The position numbers and the translations under genes are program-made. A stretch of DNA of 64,000 nt, taken from Mikania micrantha (lineage: Eukaryota; Streptophyta; Magnoliopsida; Asterales; Asteraceae). The stretch is taken from contig CM018686.1 in the NCBI GenBank assembly GCA_009363875.1, positions 1,054,001-1,118,000 of the forward strand, read 5' to 3'. The notes under the pieces were generated by a model. That model was not told the DNA's origin. It made no database searches and was given only the letters and a program-made list of their open reading frames with translations. Positions 10,320 to 22,803 of this stretch are shown in pieces; position 1 is the stretch's first letter, and each line of letters starts with the position of its first letter.

Positions 10320-12368
10320 TGTGACAGTTGCGTACGAAGAATTCGGCAGTAATGATGTGAGCACATTTGGTCGTGCTTGAAATCCACGAGGATTTAGTAA
10401 CTTTTGTTATTGGGGATTGATAGTATGTGAAAAATGATGAACGTGGGCGAAAACCGTGCGCAAAACGGAGTTCGTATGCTCCCGGAATCGCGAAACAAAG
10501 TTTAAATCAAATATTGGAAGAAAAACACGCTAGGCGCATAGCCTAACTCCCAACCCTCCAGAGCCAGGCTATGCGCCCAGGCACTATGTCGGCTAAAACT
10601 CTATTAAACGATCAGATTGCGTAGAAACTTGAAACAAACGCCATTTCTCGACCTCCAGACGCCATTTCTTCATATTTTCACCTTCAATCTTCATTTTAAA
10701 GCTCCTCAAACATCTGGATCATCCCACGGATCATATATACAAGTCCTGATCGTTGTTTTACCCGCAGGAATTCGTCAGAACAGGTAACGGTTCGTTTTAA
10801 CCTTCTAGTTTGATTTTGATTGATTAGATCTTGATTTTGAACGTAATGAGATAGTTAGGATTGTTGATTATTGCCTAGATGATGGCTAGGATTGATTATA
10901 AACGAAGAACACGAAGTTCTAACGGTTAAATCCTTGTTTTGATCCGTTGTGATGCCCGGTTTGCATGAAATCATACCTATGATTATAATGGTGTAAACCA
11001 TTTGATTATGACAATGTAGGTGATTAGTTTGATTAATCTTTGAAATGCAAAGGTTAAATCCAAGTGTTTCAAACTAATCATAGTCATTAACATACTCATT
11101 GGAATGATTATCTGATGTTTGTGATAACAGTCAGATTAGTATGTTAAATCTGGTTATTTCACCTATTCTGATGCTACATTGTGATATTTCATGATATTTG
11201 GGTAATCAATAACAAGGATTAATCATTTCTAAGCCATTAAATCATCTAAAAATTGTCTTAGTATTATAATCAACAATATTAACTATTTGATTAATCCGAG
11301 ATTATTTAGATTAATCAAGAGAGTCATCAACTTTGTATTAGGAATCTAATGCAATGTAGGTTCCTACATTATCATACATTGTATGATATAATATTAAATT
11401 AATTAATTATATAATTAATATCGAGTTGATGATTTATTAAGCAATGTCTTTGACATTGAACGTTCAGAAAGATCTAATCAGTAAACTAGAACATAAATAA
11501 CTTATTAAATATAATTAAATGCAGAATCATCTCTTTGTTGTTAGATTTGAGAGATTTTGCTACCTTATATCATCAGGTGAGTTTCGTACCACCCCTGTTC
11601 TTTTAATGTTGTATAAACATCGGGGTATAACTGCTAAACTTTTCTTGATCATATGATATGTGTCACTGTTATCTGCGTGATTTCATGTGATTAACTGAAT
11701 TTGTGGATTTCATGGGATTGTTGCCGTTAGTATCTCTATCATGATATCAAAGTCCTCATTCTTGAACTGTATCTAGTGAACCCATGTGTGGCCGAGCAGA
11801 AAACATTGATAGTACTATCGGTTGACACCCCATTCACTGGGAGGATTGCATCTCCCCTGGTGTGAATGTTTGTTATCTGTTTCCTGAACTTCTTAATGGT
11901 GTGATAGACATTAAGATAATGAGGCAATAAGATATGTACCGACGGGTAATATCGAGAACTGAACATATCGTCCGAAAGGAACTAGATACGGGTCCCATGG
12001 TTATCCGGAACTGTGAACATGTATTTGAATTTAACTGTCATATCATATGATTTAACTAAACTGTATGAACTCACCAGCTTTGTGCTGATGTTTTCGAAAC
12101 TAAAACTTTTGCAGGCAATCAAGGACAACGGTGAGGATGCACTCACAGCACTAGCAACAACTGTAATTAAATAAATTGTAATATGTATAAACTGTAATAA
12201 TATTTGTAACCACGAACCTTGTAATGTAAGTTTTACTTTTCGTAATCTGTGTGCTATGATGATACCGGATCAAGTAAGTCACCCCTCATGCTCTGAGACA
12301 TCACCACTATGCTTCCGCTACCCTTTTGATGACATCATTCTCAGGTGACGAGAGGTGGGGGTGTGACA
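10320..12368 (+). repeat. 3' LTR of element 1
   Basis: This 2,049-bp copy matches the 5' LTR throughout by eye, with no indel, and ends at the TTAAC duplication (12369-12373) inside the host hAT element. Confidence 0.95.
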
Positions 12369-12473
12369 TTAACGAGCCGAGCTCGAGCCCTATTTAGTCT
12401 AAGCGAGCCGAGCTCGAGCCTTAACGAGCTCGGGATCGGCTCGGCTCGGCTCGTTTACACCCCTAGTCACTAA

Positions 12474-14008
12474 GCCTATCTTATGTCTTCATTATGTCTT
12501 TTTTAGCCTGTTACACATGTAAAATAGAGTTTGTCAACTATTTGCATAGTTGGTGAGTTCACACACTAAGTTTAAATAATATGTATAAAAAGGATGCAAC
12601 CTATAGCCTAACTAGATTACGTATCATAAGCATAGCATGAATACAAGTTTGAATAAATAGAATGAATGACTGAATAACCATAGCTTGTGTCCAAACAAGT
12701 ATCCATACAAACTGTTAATTAAAGTATGATCATACTATAAACTAACATTTGTATTTCAACAAGTTTGCTAGGTGTATTTTTCACCTTTTTTCACTCAATG
12801 ACAAAAGCCAATGCGATGATGGTATCTAACACATCTTAGGCTACTAAGTACTAGCTTGTTTGACTGGCAACACATATAGAATCAACACATTGCATAAGCT
12901 TAGCGTATAACACATAAAGCTAACTAGGTCTAAGGCTTGCATAATAGATTGAATAATACTAAAATGAATAAAGTTTGAAAAAGACATGTGTAATATCCCA
13001 AAAACAAAGAATGTAAAAGGGAGTGTGAAGAAACTCACTTGATTTCTTATCGAGATCCACTAATAATTGATAGAAGATGGAGTTGAATATAGTGTTTCGC
13101 CCTAGAGTTCAAAGGCACAATAATTCTTAGGATTGCTAAGAGTTCAAGTGTTGAAATCTTAGAAACTATGTCATTCTATTGAAAGTCCTAAAATAATGTA
13201 TCTAAGTTTGAATGGTAGTATTTATTGCTTGAATTTGAACAATGTATTGCATTTTTAATATCTCATTCCATTTATTGTTAGTTTAACATTAATATGTATA
13301 AAAATATTTATTTTAGAATTATTTTTGAATAACAAAGAACAAATTTAGAATTATAAAGTTATTGTTTGTTTATAAAGCTTAGTAATTTAAATAATACCAA
13401 AGATAAATATACGTGTGTATAAAAATAGTTTTGTTTTCAATAATTTAGATAAATTGCATTTTAAAATTTTATAAATAATCATCTAGAATATTTATTAAAA
13501 TAATCATAAAATTTATTCTATTGTTTGTTTGTGCAAAGACTTTTTACATTTTCTTGTTTTGAATTTAAACTAGAATTATAGATTTTATTTAAATAAAATG
13601 TTTCATCTACATAAAATGTATATTTATAAATTTACTCATTTTCTGGATAGTCAAAAAAATATTTTCTGAATTTTTTTATAAAATTCATATACGTTTTAAA
13701 GTATTGAATCTTTTAATATTGTTTAATTTTCAAGATTTGATAGTTAATAAACAAATGTGAAATTCTAAAAATTCATTTAAAAGTTAGTAATAACTTAACA
13801 TATTACTTTTGCAATAATCATCATTTTCTTATTAAAAAAATTGTAAATTTTTTTTTTAAAAATTTATAAACTAGTTTTCTATAACTGTTTCTTTTAAAAA
13901 TCATAAAATAAATCACGTAGTTTCTCAAAAGAAAATAAACTTTATTAGAATATTAGAAATTTAATTTTAAGAATTTTAGAATCTTTTTTTTATTTTTATA
14001 TAAAAAAA
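12474..14008. other. AT-rich intergenic stretch
   Basis: No gene or complete element is recognisable. From about 13200 the sequence is very AT-rich. The frame at 12844-13038 (minus) has no domain and I do not support it. Confidence 0.6.
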
Positions 14009-14275
14009 CTAGCCAAGAAAATCCGTGTATTACACGGGTTGAATAATAAAAAATATAATTTATTAGCACTAAATAAAAATAATAAATATTTTATAATTAT
14101 AAAACTATATTTACGATAAGATATAATCGAATTATTTCGTAAATTATTGGAATTAGAAAAATCATAATTTAAATATTTAATTATATAATCTAATTACTAA
14201 AAATTAATACTATTTATTAGGAGAGATAGACGGGAAAAACATGTTCAGATTTAACCAAAACGTGCCACGTGTTGA
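14009..14275 (-). mobile_element. Small Helitron-like element
   Basis: Read on the minus strand, it ends in a palindrome (CCGTGTAATACACGG), about 10 further bases and CTAG, followed by T. That is the classic Helitron 3' end. The opposite end begins TCAACACGTGG preceded by A, matching the A/T target and TC start of Helitrons. It is about 267 bp, AT-rich and non-coding. A diverged copy sits at 16-290. The palindrome loop is very short, so a MITE of another class is not excluded. Confidence 0.45.
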
Positions 14276-15370
14276 TGGTTGATGTCTGTCTAGGCTTAAA
14301 GTGGACAAATATATCAATAATCATACATCTTGACTCTACATGTTTAAACGGTATTGATCAAGTTTGCTGGATCGATGTGGACTTAGCATTGATCCCTTGT
14401 TAGGATCTTTCTCACAAAAATATGTGTTTTTATGTTTATAGTTAGTTGTACAGTTTCCATTTATTAAAAAAATAAAAATAAAAAATAAAATAAAATACAA
14501 AAAGATTTTTCATTCCTTTGAAGTGGTCATTTGTTGATCAGTTATCGCATCCTGTGTTGAATCCGCAACAAACTAGACAAAACTTCATAATTTCATTCAC
14601 AACATCATTAACATGTTAAATCTAAAAATCTGTTGTGTTTTGAGTGCTGTTCTAACCAAATCTTTAAAAGTTCTTAAAAGTTTAAAGTCATTCGCCCGGA
14701 TAAGTCTTTCATGAGACTCAGCCGAGCGAATGGCAATGCCAGGCGAATAGGTCATTCGGACCATCACACATGCGAATGAAGCTTCATGCGAATGAACCTT
14801 TGCCCGAATGTCTATCAGCATTTAATGTTGTTCATTCGGTCGTATACCTCATTCGCACAAAACTCTCCTTCGCTTCTCACTGTGGAACCCCATTCGCCCG
14901 GAACACACTCACGATCGTCTTCTCCATTTTCAGTTGCTATAGTGACCCATTTCGATTGATTAACTGATCCTTACTGTTTCAGGTACCGTGTGGACCATTT
15001 TTGTGGACTTTGATCTGGATTTAATTGGACATCAGTTATAGTTTTTAGGGTTTAAGTATTCGTACTATTTTAGGTTTAATAAACCTTAGAATTGAACTCT
15101 AATCAATCTAAAACATGTTCTAAAACCTTAATCGGTGGTCTCTGAGCATAATGTTACAACTTTTGTGGTCTAATTCTTGATTTTGGAGGAAAAGGGTTTA
15201 ATGATCCTTCGGTCGACCGAATAAACTTCATTCGCACGAAAGACTGACCGAATGAACTCATTCGGGTCATAGACTCATTCGCACTAGTTTATGACTTGTG
15301 TTTAAATTTTGCAATTTTTCTCATTTCTGATTAATCTGATCTAACACGTCTATTTTCCTGTGATTACAGA
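14276..15370 (+). other. Upstream region of the retroelement ORF, rich in GAATG/CATTC words
   Basis: Between about 14690 and 15280 the words GCGAATG, CCGAATG and CATTCGC recur many times. A similar cluster follows the coding region at 22347-22460. This may be the 5' LTR and leader of the retroelement whose coding region begins at 15371. I could not align clear 5' and 3' LTRs. A splice-acceptor-like TTTCAG occurs near 14980 and TGATTACAG directly before the ATG, so a 5' UTR intron is possible. Confidence 0.4.
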
Positions 15371-16218
15371 ATGGCAAGTCTCAAAGCCTTCCTGAAGAAC
15401 AACATATGTGCTCATCTGGATGCCACTACAAGGAATGCCGCTCAGTTCACTGACATTATTGCTTTTCTCAGACGTTCCAGGATCTTCACTGCCATTTCTA
15501 CAGTCCGTGTCCCTTACTTGTCACACCAGAGAGCCTTTTGGGACTCTAATGATATTGACTGTGAGGTAGAACCTCCAGTCATTCGAGGGACTATTCGAAG
15601 GCAGGAAGTTGTTGTTTCTGCCGAGCACATCAGGAGGATGTGCGGATTCCAGGACCTTCCAGATCACCTGGTTATACTGGACAAGTGTCTAGTCTGAGGA
15701 TGTTTCATGCGATGCAGATACAACGGTGGTATGGAAGCAGGTGTGCTGAACAAGGCTCACTTATGCCCACCACTGAAGTGTCTTGCCCACGTCCTTATTC
15801 ACTGCTTGGGATCAAGGCGTGGAGGCTTTGACGATCTACGTGAGACACTTCAGTTTGCCTTCGTTGCTCTCGTGCTGAACATTCCCTTCAACTTCTCGGA
15901 GATGGTTTTCACACACACGAAGGAGAATGTCTACTTGAAGCGCGACAAGAAGTTCCTGATGTATCCTAGGTTCTTGTAGATGATCTTTGATGCGCAAGTG
16001 CCTGACCTTCCCATGGTTAATGCTAATATCATCCGGTTGGAGCACATGTCAGACATTACGCTCAATCGAGTTCTTTCATACAAGGGAAAGGAAGAGAATC
16101 CCCCGACTCGTCGCCTATTCGGGCACCTCCTCAACCCTGATTACATTGCACCTGTTGGGAGGAGGTGGAGGCACGAGGAATCTGACTCTGATGTTGAGGA
16201 CATGGTTGTCCCTGGAGG

Positions 16219-16276
<58 letters not shown>

Positions 16277-17243
16277 GGCGGTGATGATGGTGATGATCCC
16301 CAGGACGTAGGTGCTCCTTCTACTTCTACAGCCAATGTATCTGCTTTTGTTGAGGTCAGTGCGACCGATTCTGCTGTTGCTACAGAGAAGAAGCCACCGT
16401 TCAATCCATAGGATGTCAACCTGGATGACATCGTCTTCATGGACTCTGAGAGTTCATCTACAGAGTCAGAAAGTGAGTTTGTGAAGGTAGTTCACGGGTC
16501 AAGGGTATCTATGACCCGGAAGCGGCCAAGGGAGGAGGTCTCGGAAGCCTCTGAAGCTGAAACATTCAAGATGCAGACTTTGTCCCTGAGTTTCAGAGCA
16601 CTCCCCTCACCACCACGACTGTTGAGGCTCCTGCCCAAACATCATCTCCTGCTTCCAAGAAGAAGAAGAGGACACGTTTTTTCCTTTAGAGGCGGACATA
16701 GTCTGTTTCTGCTGCAGCAACCACTGTTACATCAGCTGCAGCAGTACGGACTTCTTCACTGTCCAGGTCTGGGACTATTCCCCACGTTCCACTGTTTCTT
16801 TATCCCAGACCTCCTTTGCCACTACTGCCATCTTTACAGTTGCTTCAGCCGGTCCTTCCATTACGCGCATCGACACGTCTATGCCAACTGTTTCAATTGT
16901 TGAACAACTCAACACATTGAACAATTTAGTTCTCAGGTTGATGGAGAGGAACCATGAACAAGATCAAGCCATAGCCCAGCTAACTCAGAGGATTAATGAG
17001 CAGAATGCTCAACTGCTGCAGGCTGCTGATCAAAGGGCTGATTTGAGGGCACGTCATGCCGATCTTGAAGATAGGCTGCTCAAGTATGTGGATGAGCTCC
17101 ATCAGCTTGCCCTAACATCTTATGGCTACAACGAGAGGATCCTCTCCCTGGAAGCTGAAAACCAACGTCTATCTGAGACGGTTGACAGCTTGAGGGATCC
17201 TACTCACAGGATTGAAGCATCCCAACCTATTTCCGATGATTCA
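15371..17243 (+). pseudogene. Degenerate retroelement-type ORF, 5' part
   Basis: Starting at ATG 15371 (MASLKAFLKNN), one frame reads through three in-frame stops: TGA at 15695, TAG at 15977 and TAG at 16409. The reading on either side is sensible, and the stops fit CGA to TGA and CAG to TAG changes. The order is a globular N-terminal region, an acidic Asp run (16219-16276), a Ser/Glu-rich part, frameshifts near 16570 and again before 16881, then a coiled-coil stretch to about 17220 (LEDRLLKYVDELHQL, LSLEAENQRLSETVD). The downstream part resumes at 20787 after a solo LTR. I recall similar proteins annotated as hypothetical or transposon proteins in composite genomes. The function is unknown. 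Confidence 0.65.
16219..16276 (+). repeat. (GAT)n microsatellite encoding poly-Asp
   Basis: About 18-19 GAT triplets in a row encode an uninterrupted aspartate run in the degenerate ORF. The opposite strand reads as poly-Ser and the third frame as poly-Met, which explains several spurious open frames here. Confidence 0.95.
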
Positions 17244-17608
17244 TGTAACATCACTGTACTTCCGGTCATCCGTACATCCGTACGATTGTACTGTCACGAT
17301 CTGAGATTTATTACTATTAATGATAATGAATTATTTGCTGATATTATTAATGATTATCACTGTTACTGGTATACATGTTTAAAACATATTGTACGCGTAA
17401 ACCATGGGAAGTTTAGTTGTAACTCAACTAAACAGAATCAGAGAGTTTATCGCAGTTATATTGTTGATAATTATGGATTTGGTTTGGAAATGGAAAGGGG
17501 ATTTAAGTTAGTTGTTGTTTGGTTACTAAACATAGTCAAAGACACATGGTCATGGTTTATCGAAATAGCGGTGGGACGGTGGCTAGGGCAGTTGCGACTG
17601 ACCCTTAC

Positions 17609-17623
17609 ATATGCCCTATATAT
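17609..17623 (+). promoter_or_regulatory. Candidate LTR core promoter
   Basis: ATATGCCCTATATATATGC follows GGGACGGTGGCTAGGGC by about 40 bp. The same pair of blocks occurs in the solo LTR at about 45722-45785 and, on the minus strand, in both LTRs of element 2. The shared TATA box suggests a conserved Pol II start region; no transcript data are available here. Confidence 0.5.
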
Positions 17624-18639
17624 ATGCATATTTCGGTCTATCATGGATGTGCCAGTGACTTGGGTTTAGTGGGTTTTGGTTTGGGAATTTATAATATTAA
17701 AAGGAATAAATAATGGAAGTTTTAATAAGAACAATTACGCGATGGTGAGGTTACGAACACAATTTAAACACGAATATTGATTCAGAAATATTAACTTAAT
17801 GATGTATTCGCGTGGGTGACGATTCACACGAATATAATTATTAAGAATAATATTCTGAAACGATATTCCATAAATCATAAATCGAATCAAAATACGATAC
17901 GAGCGTTGGATTCACAAAGGTGACGATCTTTACGATTACGTACGTAAGTAACGTGTTTCGACGAGATAAGTAAATAATATCAAACGATATTAAATTAATA
18001 AATAAAAACCAATAAGATTTATTAGGAATCACAACTTTAAACGAAAACGATCGAGTTATTTTATTTAAATAATTTATTTTTCGAAAATAAACGAAGACCT
18101 TTTATTTAAACGATTTTATATTGAGAAAACTAATTTATTGAAAACAAAACTTATATATTTAATGTTTTATGTACTAAATGTGTTTCACGATAAAAAACCG
18201 AGCATAACCGAATATTTTATATAATTTAGCGCGATATAAACGAGACCGAGCACGGGGAAATGAATCGCGATATAAGGAGGAAGCATAGCATCCTTTTCCT
18301 CACTTTTCATTTCTTTCATTCTCTCTCTAAACACATCCCACGCCACTTTCTCTCTCTAAACCTTCTCTCTACCATAACTTCTTCGTTACCCGACGAAATC
18401 GCGAGATCTTGGCGACTACGCGTTCGTGTGATCAAGAGGAACAAGGGGATACAAAGAAACCTTGCATTTGAGCGTTGTTTCGAGGTAAATCTCCAGTTTA
18501 CTTTTTGGTTTTACTAAAAAGGGTGATGTAGTTGCGTTTAGAACATAGGATCGAGATTTAGGCTTTGTTTTATGATCAACTGAGTTGTTATGAACCTAGG
18601 GAAGTCGTAAATGGCTGCTAATGGTGCTGGGCATGGCTG

Positions 18640-19110
18640 CTGGATCGCGGCCCACAGGGTGGCGAACCTGTAAGGTTCTAGCCGAACCTTCTGTTGGGCG
18701 GGACAAGTACAAGGGGCCGAACCCTCTAACCGGCGAACCTTGATCTCTTAGGTGACCCCTAGCAGGGCTGTTAGCCGAACCCTAGTACGAGGTCTGTACC
18801 CGCGAACCCTAACCAAACCATGGCTGAAGCCAATTTCAGCGAACCCTTGGGGATAACCAAACCGTTGTGCCGCGAACCATAGGGAGCGAACCTGTGGAGT
18901 TACATGCACCGAACCTTTAACCCCAGCCGGACCTTTCATGGGCCGAACCCTGCTCCTTCACCGAGCCTTAGCCGAGACTAGGGTCACGAACCTTGGTCAG
19001 TTGAGACATGGCATGGGCCGAACCTTGGACCTAGTAGGAGCCGAACCTTAGAAAAACCATGTGGGGCGAACCCGGTTAAGTTAAGCCGAACCTATCTCTT
19101 TTTTAAGAAG
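18640..19110. repeat. Cluster of CGAACC words in the solo LTR
   Basis: The words GCCGAACC, GCGAACC and CCGAACCTT recur roughly every 20-30 bp. They are not in a fixed-period tandem array. A frame at 18748-18939 (minus) is a by-product of this composition. Confidence 0.75.
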
Positions 19111-20786
19111 GTTCGCTGCCCCATGGGGAATACGACCTAGTTTCTATTTAATTAGGAGGTTAAGGGTAAGTAAATGACATGATTATATACCTATACATAT
19201 ATACATGTCCATGCATGCATGAGAATATCAAACCATCACCTTTTCTCTCTCTAGACACAAGTTTTATTAAACACTATGAATTACATATGTATTGAATTTG
19301 ATGGAATAAATTTAACATCTCATATAGATACTTTAAATACACTTTTATTAAACTAAGTGGATATAATGAATTAGGCTATGATGGTGGTTTGAATGGAGTC
19401 ATGCATGTGGGTATAGGTATATGTGTGATAGGATCATTACCTTAACATATACCTACTTATGAGTACATACCAAGGATCTTAAGATTTGCTCATCATTTGA
19501 TAATGATAAAAGATGTAACAAGTAAGTTAAACTTTGAGACAAATATTAATAAAACCCTAAGTGTAACAACTTAACTTAGGATAAGTAAACTAAGTTAAGA
19601 ACATATCTAGTGATTAAGAGTAACACATATGGTCAAATGACATAAATTAAACGCAAGTACTTACGAATATAAAACGTACAATAATTACAGATTGTTGAAG
19701 TGTTTTGGGTTTCACCTACGTGAGCGCGCATATTATTGGAACACTGATTCTAAGGATTCAGGTGAGTTCTCATAACCTCCCTTTCTTTAAACTGTTTTGT
19801 TTTAAAACTTGGAGGTGAAGCATGTATACCAAATTCAAATATTATTTTGGTAACACAAGGCTAATACCCGTTTATCAATATGATATTCACAATATTGAAT
19901 TATCATTAATTATGGATTATCACTTATATTTATATATTCGTGTAACATTGTCATTGACCTCGGTCAATAACAAAGATTACATGTATTGTCACTTGGATTA
20001 TCACAACTCCGAGAAACATTGCTTTTGACTTTGGTTAATTGCTTTGGTTTCGTGTATTGCCACGTGGATAGCTTCCACTCCATGGATCAAGTTTTTAACT
20101 TATGTTAACTACATAATGTCCATGTATAGTCACAGATATTATTTGAGAATATTGATGTTGAGATTGGTTGATTGGTTTTGTGGTTTGATTATCTATGATT
20201 GACTATGATTATCTATGATTGACTATGACTGATTGGATATGTGATTATGTGTTTGTGTATGTGTTTGATTGATGAGTTTGGAAACTGGTTGGATTATCTC
20301 ATACAGGTATTCTTGTGGATTTTCTCAGAAAATCATAATCATTTATACTCATTTTATCTAAACCTTTTATAAAACCATTTTAAACTTAAACTTTTAAATT
20401 CATTTTTTATAAAACCTTTTAAGTATAAAAACTTATGATTACTCACCAACTACTTCGTAGTTGACACTTGATTTTCTTACATGTTTCAGGTGATGAAGCT
20501 AAGTAGGTTGAAGAGGATGAATTCTCATTTTTGGACATCATCACATAGGATTCTTGGACTTAGCTAATTAACTAAATTTCTGGCGATTAGAGTTTAGTTA
20601 GTTTAGCTAAATCTTTTGTGTATTTGATGTATTTGATTCATGATGAACATGATTTTTGTGTAAACATTTATTTGGTTTGATTGATATGTGATGATATATA
20701 TTTAGATGCCCACGAGCTTTTGAACAATCTACACATCCCTCGTGGCATCCCGACGTTTCCGCCATCGGTCGGGGTGTTACAATTCA

Positions 20787-22200
20787 GATAGCGAAGATGA
20801 GGATGAGGATGAAGATGAAGAGTCTGATGAGGAAATGGTTGATTATGACAGTACGGATGATTCTGTTGATGACAGTAATGACGATGATGAAGCAGGTGAT
20901 GCTGCTACAGGTGCAACTGGCACCTCAGGGCAAACCACCTCTGGAGAGCTTCGAATGAAGAAGAAACAAGATAAAGCTCCGGAGTCTTCCTCCAAACCAG
21001 TAGATAAGGGCAAAGCTACCGAGGAAGTTGAAGCTGTGCCTTTGAGACGTCGTCTTGACGATACACTGACTATGATACTAGACGCTCAGGGCATCATACA
21101 ACACTCGGTGAGCTACGACAAGGAGGAGGGAGATATTATTCACTGCCTTACCAAGGAACAGATTGCAAAGCTGTTCAGGTTAAATCCTGACGAGGTTGGC
21201 ATCGATGACTCATCCGTTCCTGCTTCTGATCTCCTGACTCCTGAGTCTTTTGATGACATTGATGAGGTCATATTGGAAGACCTCGATGAGGAAGAAGCCA
21301 TAAAGTATACTTCTGCAGAAGAAGAATTGCCTACTTTCACTAAGCTTTTCGGTCAACATTCAGAGGAAGAGCTTTCACGTAAGATTGACGAAAAAGACAG
21401 TGGCAAGGAAGCTTATGCAGATGACATTCAGAAAAGAAAGGAAGAGTGGGCTGCATACTGGCAGATACTCAAGAAGGATAGCATTCCCTCTCCACCAGTT
21501 CCACACACTAAAGTTTATAGAACCAAAGGATACAAGTCTGGAGGTTGCATCTTGAGCTGGGCTTACTTCAAGGATTTGGGATGCTATGGAGTAAATCGAG
21601 AACAGGGAATTCAGTATTTCAGATTCCCGCATGATTTCAAGACGTTTCTAGGATTCGAGATGAATCAATTGGCACGCTTGAACATGCTTTATTGTGAGGA
21701 CTCAAGGATGTCCTCCTGGTTTGCAAGGCAAATCAGACTTGAGTACCGGAAGTGGTGGATTAACTTTCAGCCACAACAACCTGAAAGATATTACATGCCA
21801 GAGATTGACAATCAGTCAAGAAGCATAAAGTGATCCTGAAGTGGCTACCTCCAAAAGTAATGATATCCTCTTCGGAAGATGGCTCATGGCTTTGCAAATA
21901 GCTTCAAATGGTGGTATTATGATGGCAGAACTTCAGAGGTTGTGATAGTTATCTGCAAGGAGGGCAAGTGGGATTCAATCAGAGTTTTTGATCCCATGTG
22001 GCTGACCAACCTGGAAGAAGAAGATGTTAAAGTTCTTTACAGCTGCTAGATTTTCTTTGAGCTTGCAGACATGAAGCAAGCGCTGCAGTTTATGAGAGTC
22101 ATCCGGTTGTGCTTCGCGTTTGATATCCATGCTAGATCTGACCGGAAAGCTCTTTCGAAGAAGTTCTTGAAGACCGATGCTGAAAAAGTATAAAACTAGG
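20787..22200 (+). pseudogene. Degenerate retroelement-type ORF, 3' part
   Basis: This continues the ORF from 15371 in frame across the solo LTR. It begins with an acidic Glu/Asp/Ser tract (DSEDEDEDEDEESDEE), then a conserved-looking region that is open to a stop at 21831-21833. A frameshift near 21815 ends the long frame. In other frames it continues as HKVILKWLPPK, WWYYDGRTSEVVIVI and VFDPMWLTNLEEED to about 22190. The last block resembles the C-terminal part of proteins annotated as hypothetical in composite plants, from memory only. No RT, integrase or protease is present, so this is a non-autonomous or gag-like gene. The polypurine-like CCAAGGGGGAG follows at once. Confidence 0.6.
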
Positions 22201-22202
22201 TC

Positions 22203-22803
22203 CAAGGGGGAGTATGTTGATGCACCAATTGTCTGTAGTTCATGTAATGGTCTATTATAATTGTACAAAGTTCATATTATTAATGAAAACAAGTTTCTGT
22301 ATTGTTTCATTGTGTTTATTAAAGTTTAACATGTTTAACATGTACGAATGAACGCAAGCGAATGACTGGGCAAACGAATGAGTCACTCGCATGACTTATT
22401 CGTGTGCCTGACTCATTCATCTGAGCCATTCGCCCAAATGAGCAATTCGGACGACTCATTCGGCCAAATGAGCTCAGACTATATATACCCTGCAAACAGA
22501 ATGTTTTTATTAACTTTTCTGGTCTGAGCCCCATCCTTGTCAAATCTACCTAGGTTTCAGCACCTCCCTGCTTCCAACTTCGTTTTCCGACCCGTGGTGA
22601 TCGATTTCGACCTAAACGTTGATTCCCGAACATCGGTTCACCACGTGGGAGCTTGGTTTTCTATTGGAAAACCCCCGAATAGGATCCCGCACTATTCGAG
22701 GGACTACCGAGAAGAATCCACACAGAAAGGTCGCTTTTCCGGAGGTCCTACAATTATTATGAATCTTCTGTATTGTATTAAGACAAATTCTATTTTGTGA
22801 ACA
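22203..22803 (+). repeat. Candidate polypurine tract and 3' LTR of the degenerate retroelement
   Basis: CAAGGGGGAG (22204-22213 region) is followed by TGTTGATGCACC at 22215, a typical polypurine tract to LTR join. The LTR could run to ...GTGAACA near 22803. It contains a CATTCG/GAATGA word cluster (22347-22460) and a TATA box, CTATATATACCC, near 22481. The end is uncertain because no target-site duplication was found and the 5' LTR is not clear. Confidence 0.45.

Larger units (their letters stand above)
1587..12368 (+). mobile_element. Full-length Ty3/gypsy chromovirus, Tekay-like (element 1)
   Basis: This is a 10,782-bp LTR retrotransposon with the 5-bp duplication TTAAC at 1582-1586 and 12369-12373. 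Its order is LTR, initiator-Met primer site, long leader with minisatellite, gag-protease-RT-RNase H-integrase-chromodomain, polypurine tract, LTR. The integrase-last domain order and C-terminal chromodomain place it among chromoviruses; the Tekay/Del assignment is from my memory of the family. The LTRs are the same length and I saw no difference between them on reading, so insertion is very recent. The pol frame is nevertheless interrupted by a frameshift near 8611. Confidence 0.95.
1126..12465. mobile_element. Non-autonomous hAT element, split by a gypsy element
   Basis: The terminal inverted repeat starts TAGGGGTGTAAACGA at 1126 and its complement ends at 12465. The 8-bp duplication GTCACTAA flanks it perfectly (1118-1125 and 12466-12473), which identifies the hAT superfamily. 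Without the gypsy element at 1587-12368 and one 5-bp duplication it is about 553 bp. It has no coding region. Both ends are packed with GAGC/GCTC words (GAGCCGAGCTCGAGC type), likely subterminal transposase-binding repeats by analogy with other hAT elements. A sister copy lies at 61065-61630. Confidence 0.9.
17244..20781 (+). mobile_element. Solo LTR (family related to element 2), 3,538 bp
   Basis: It starts TGTAACATCACTG and ends GGGTGTTACA, flanked by the 5-bp duplication ATTCA (17239-17243 and 20782-20786). Removing it and one duplication rejoins the coding frame of the surrounding ORF (...GAT TCA / GAT AGC GAA...). No gag, pol, primer site or polypurine tract was seen, so it is most simply a solo LTR. 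The start resembles LTRs at 42281, 63891 and the element 2 LTRs. It carries a TATA-type segment near 17610, a CGAACC-rich cluster at about 18640-19110 and a candidate intron at 19762-20489. Confidence 0.85.

Noticed and set aside
16141..16440. Poly-Ser and poly-Met frames over the GAT repeat
   Set aside because: They are alternative readings of a (GAT)n microsatellite.
17244..20781. Complete retrotransposon rather than a solo LTR
   Set aside because: No repeated termini, primer site, polypurine tract or coding domains were found within it.
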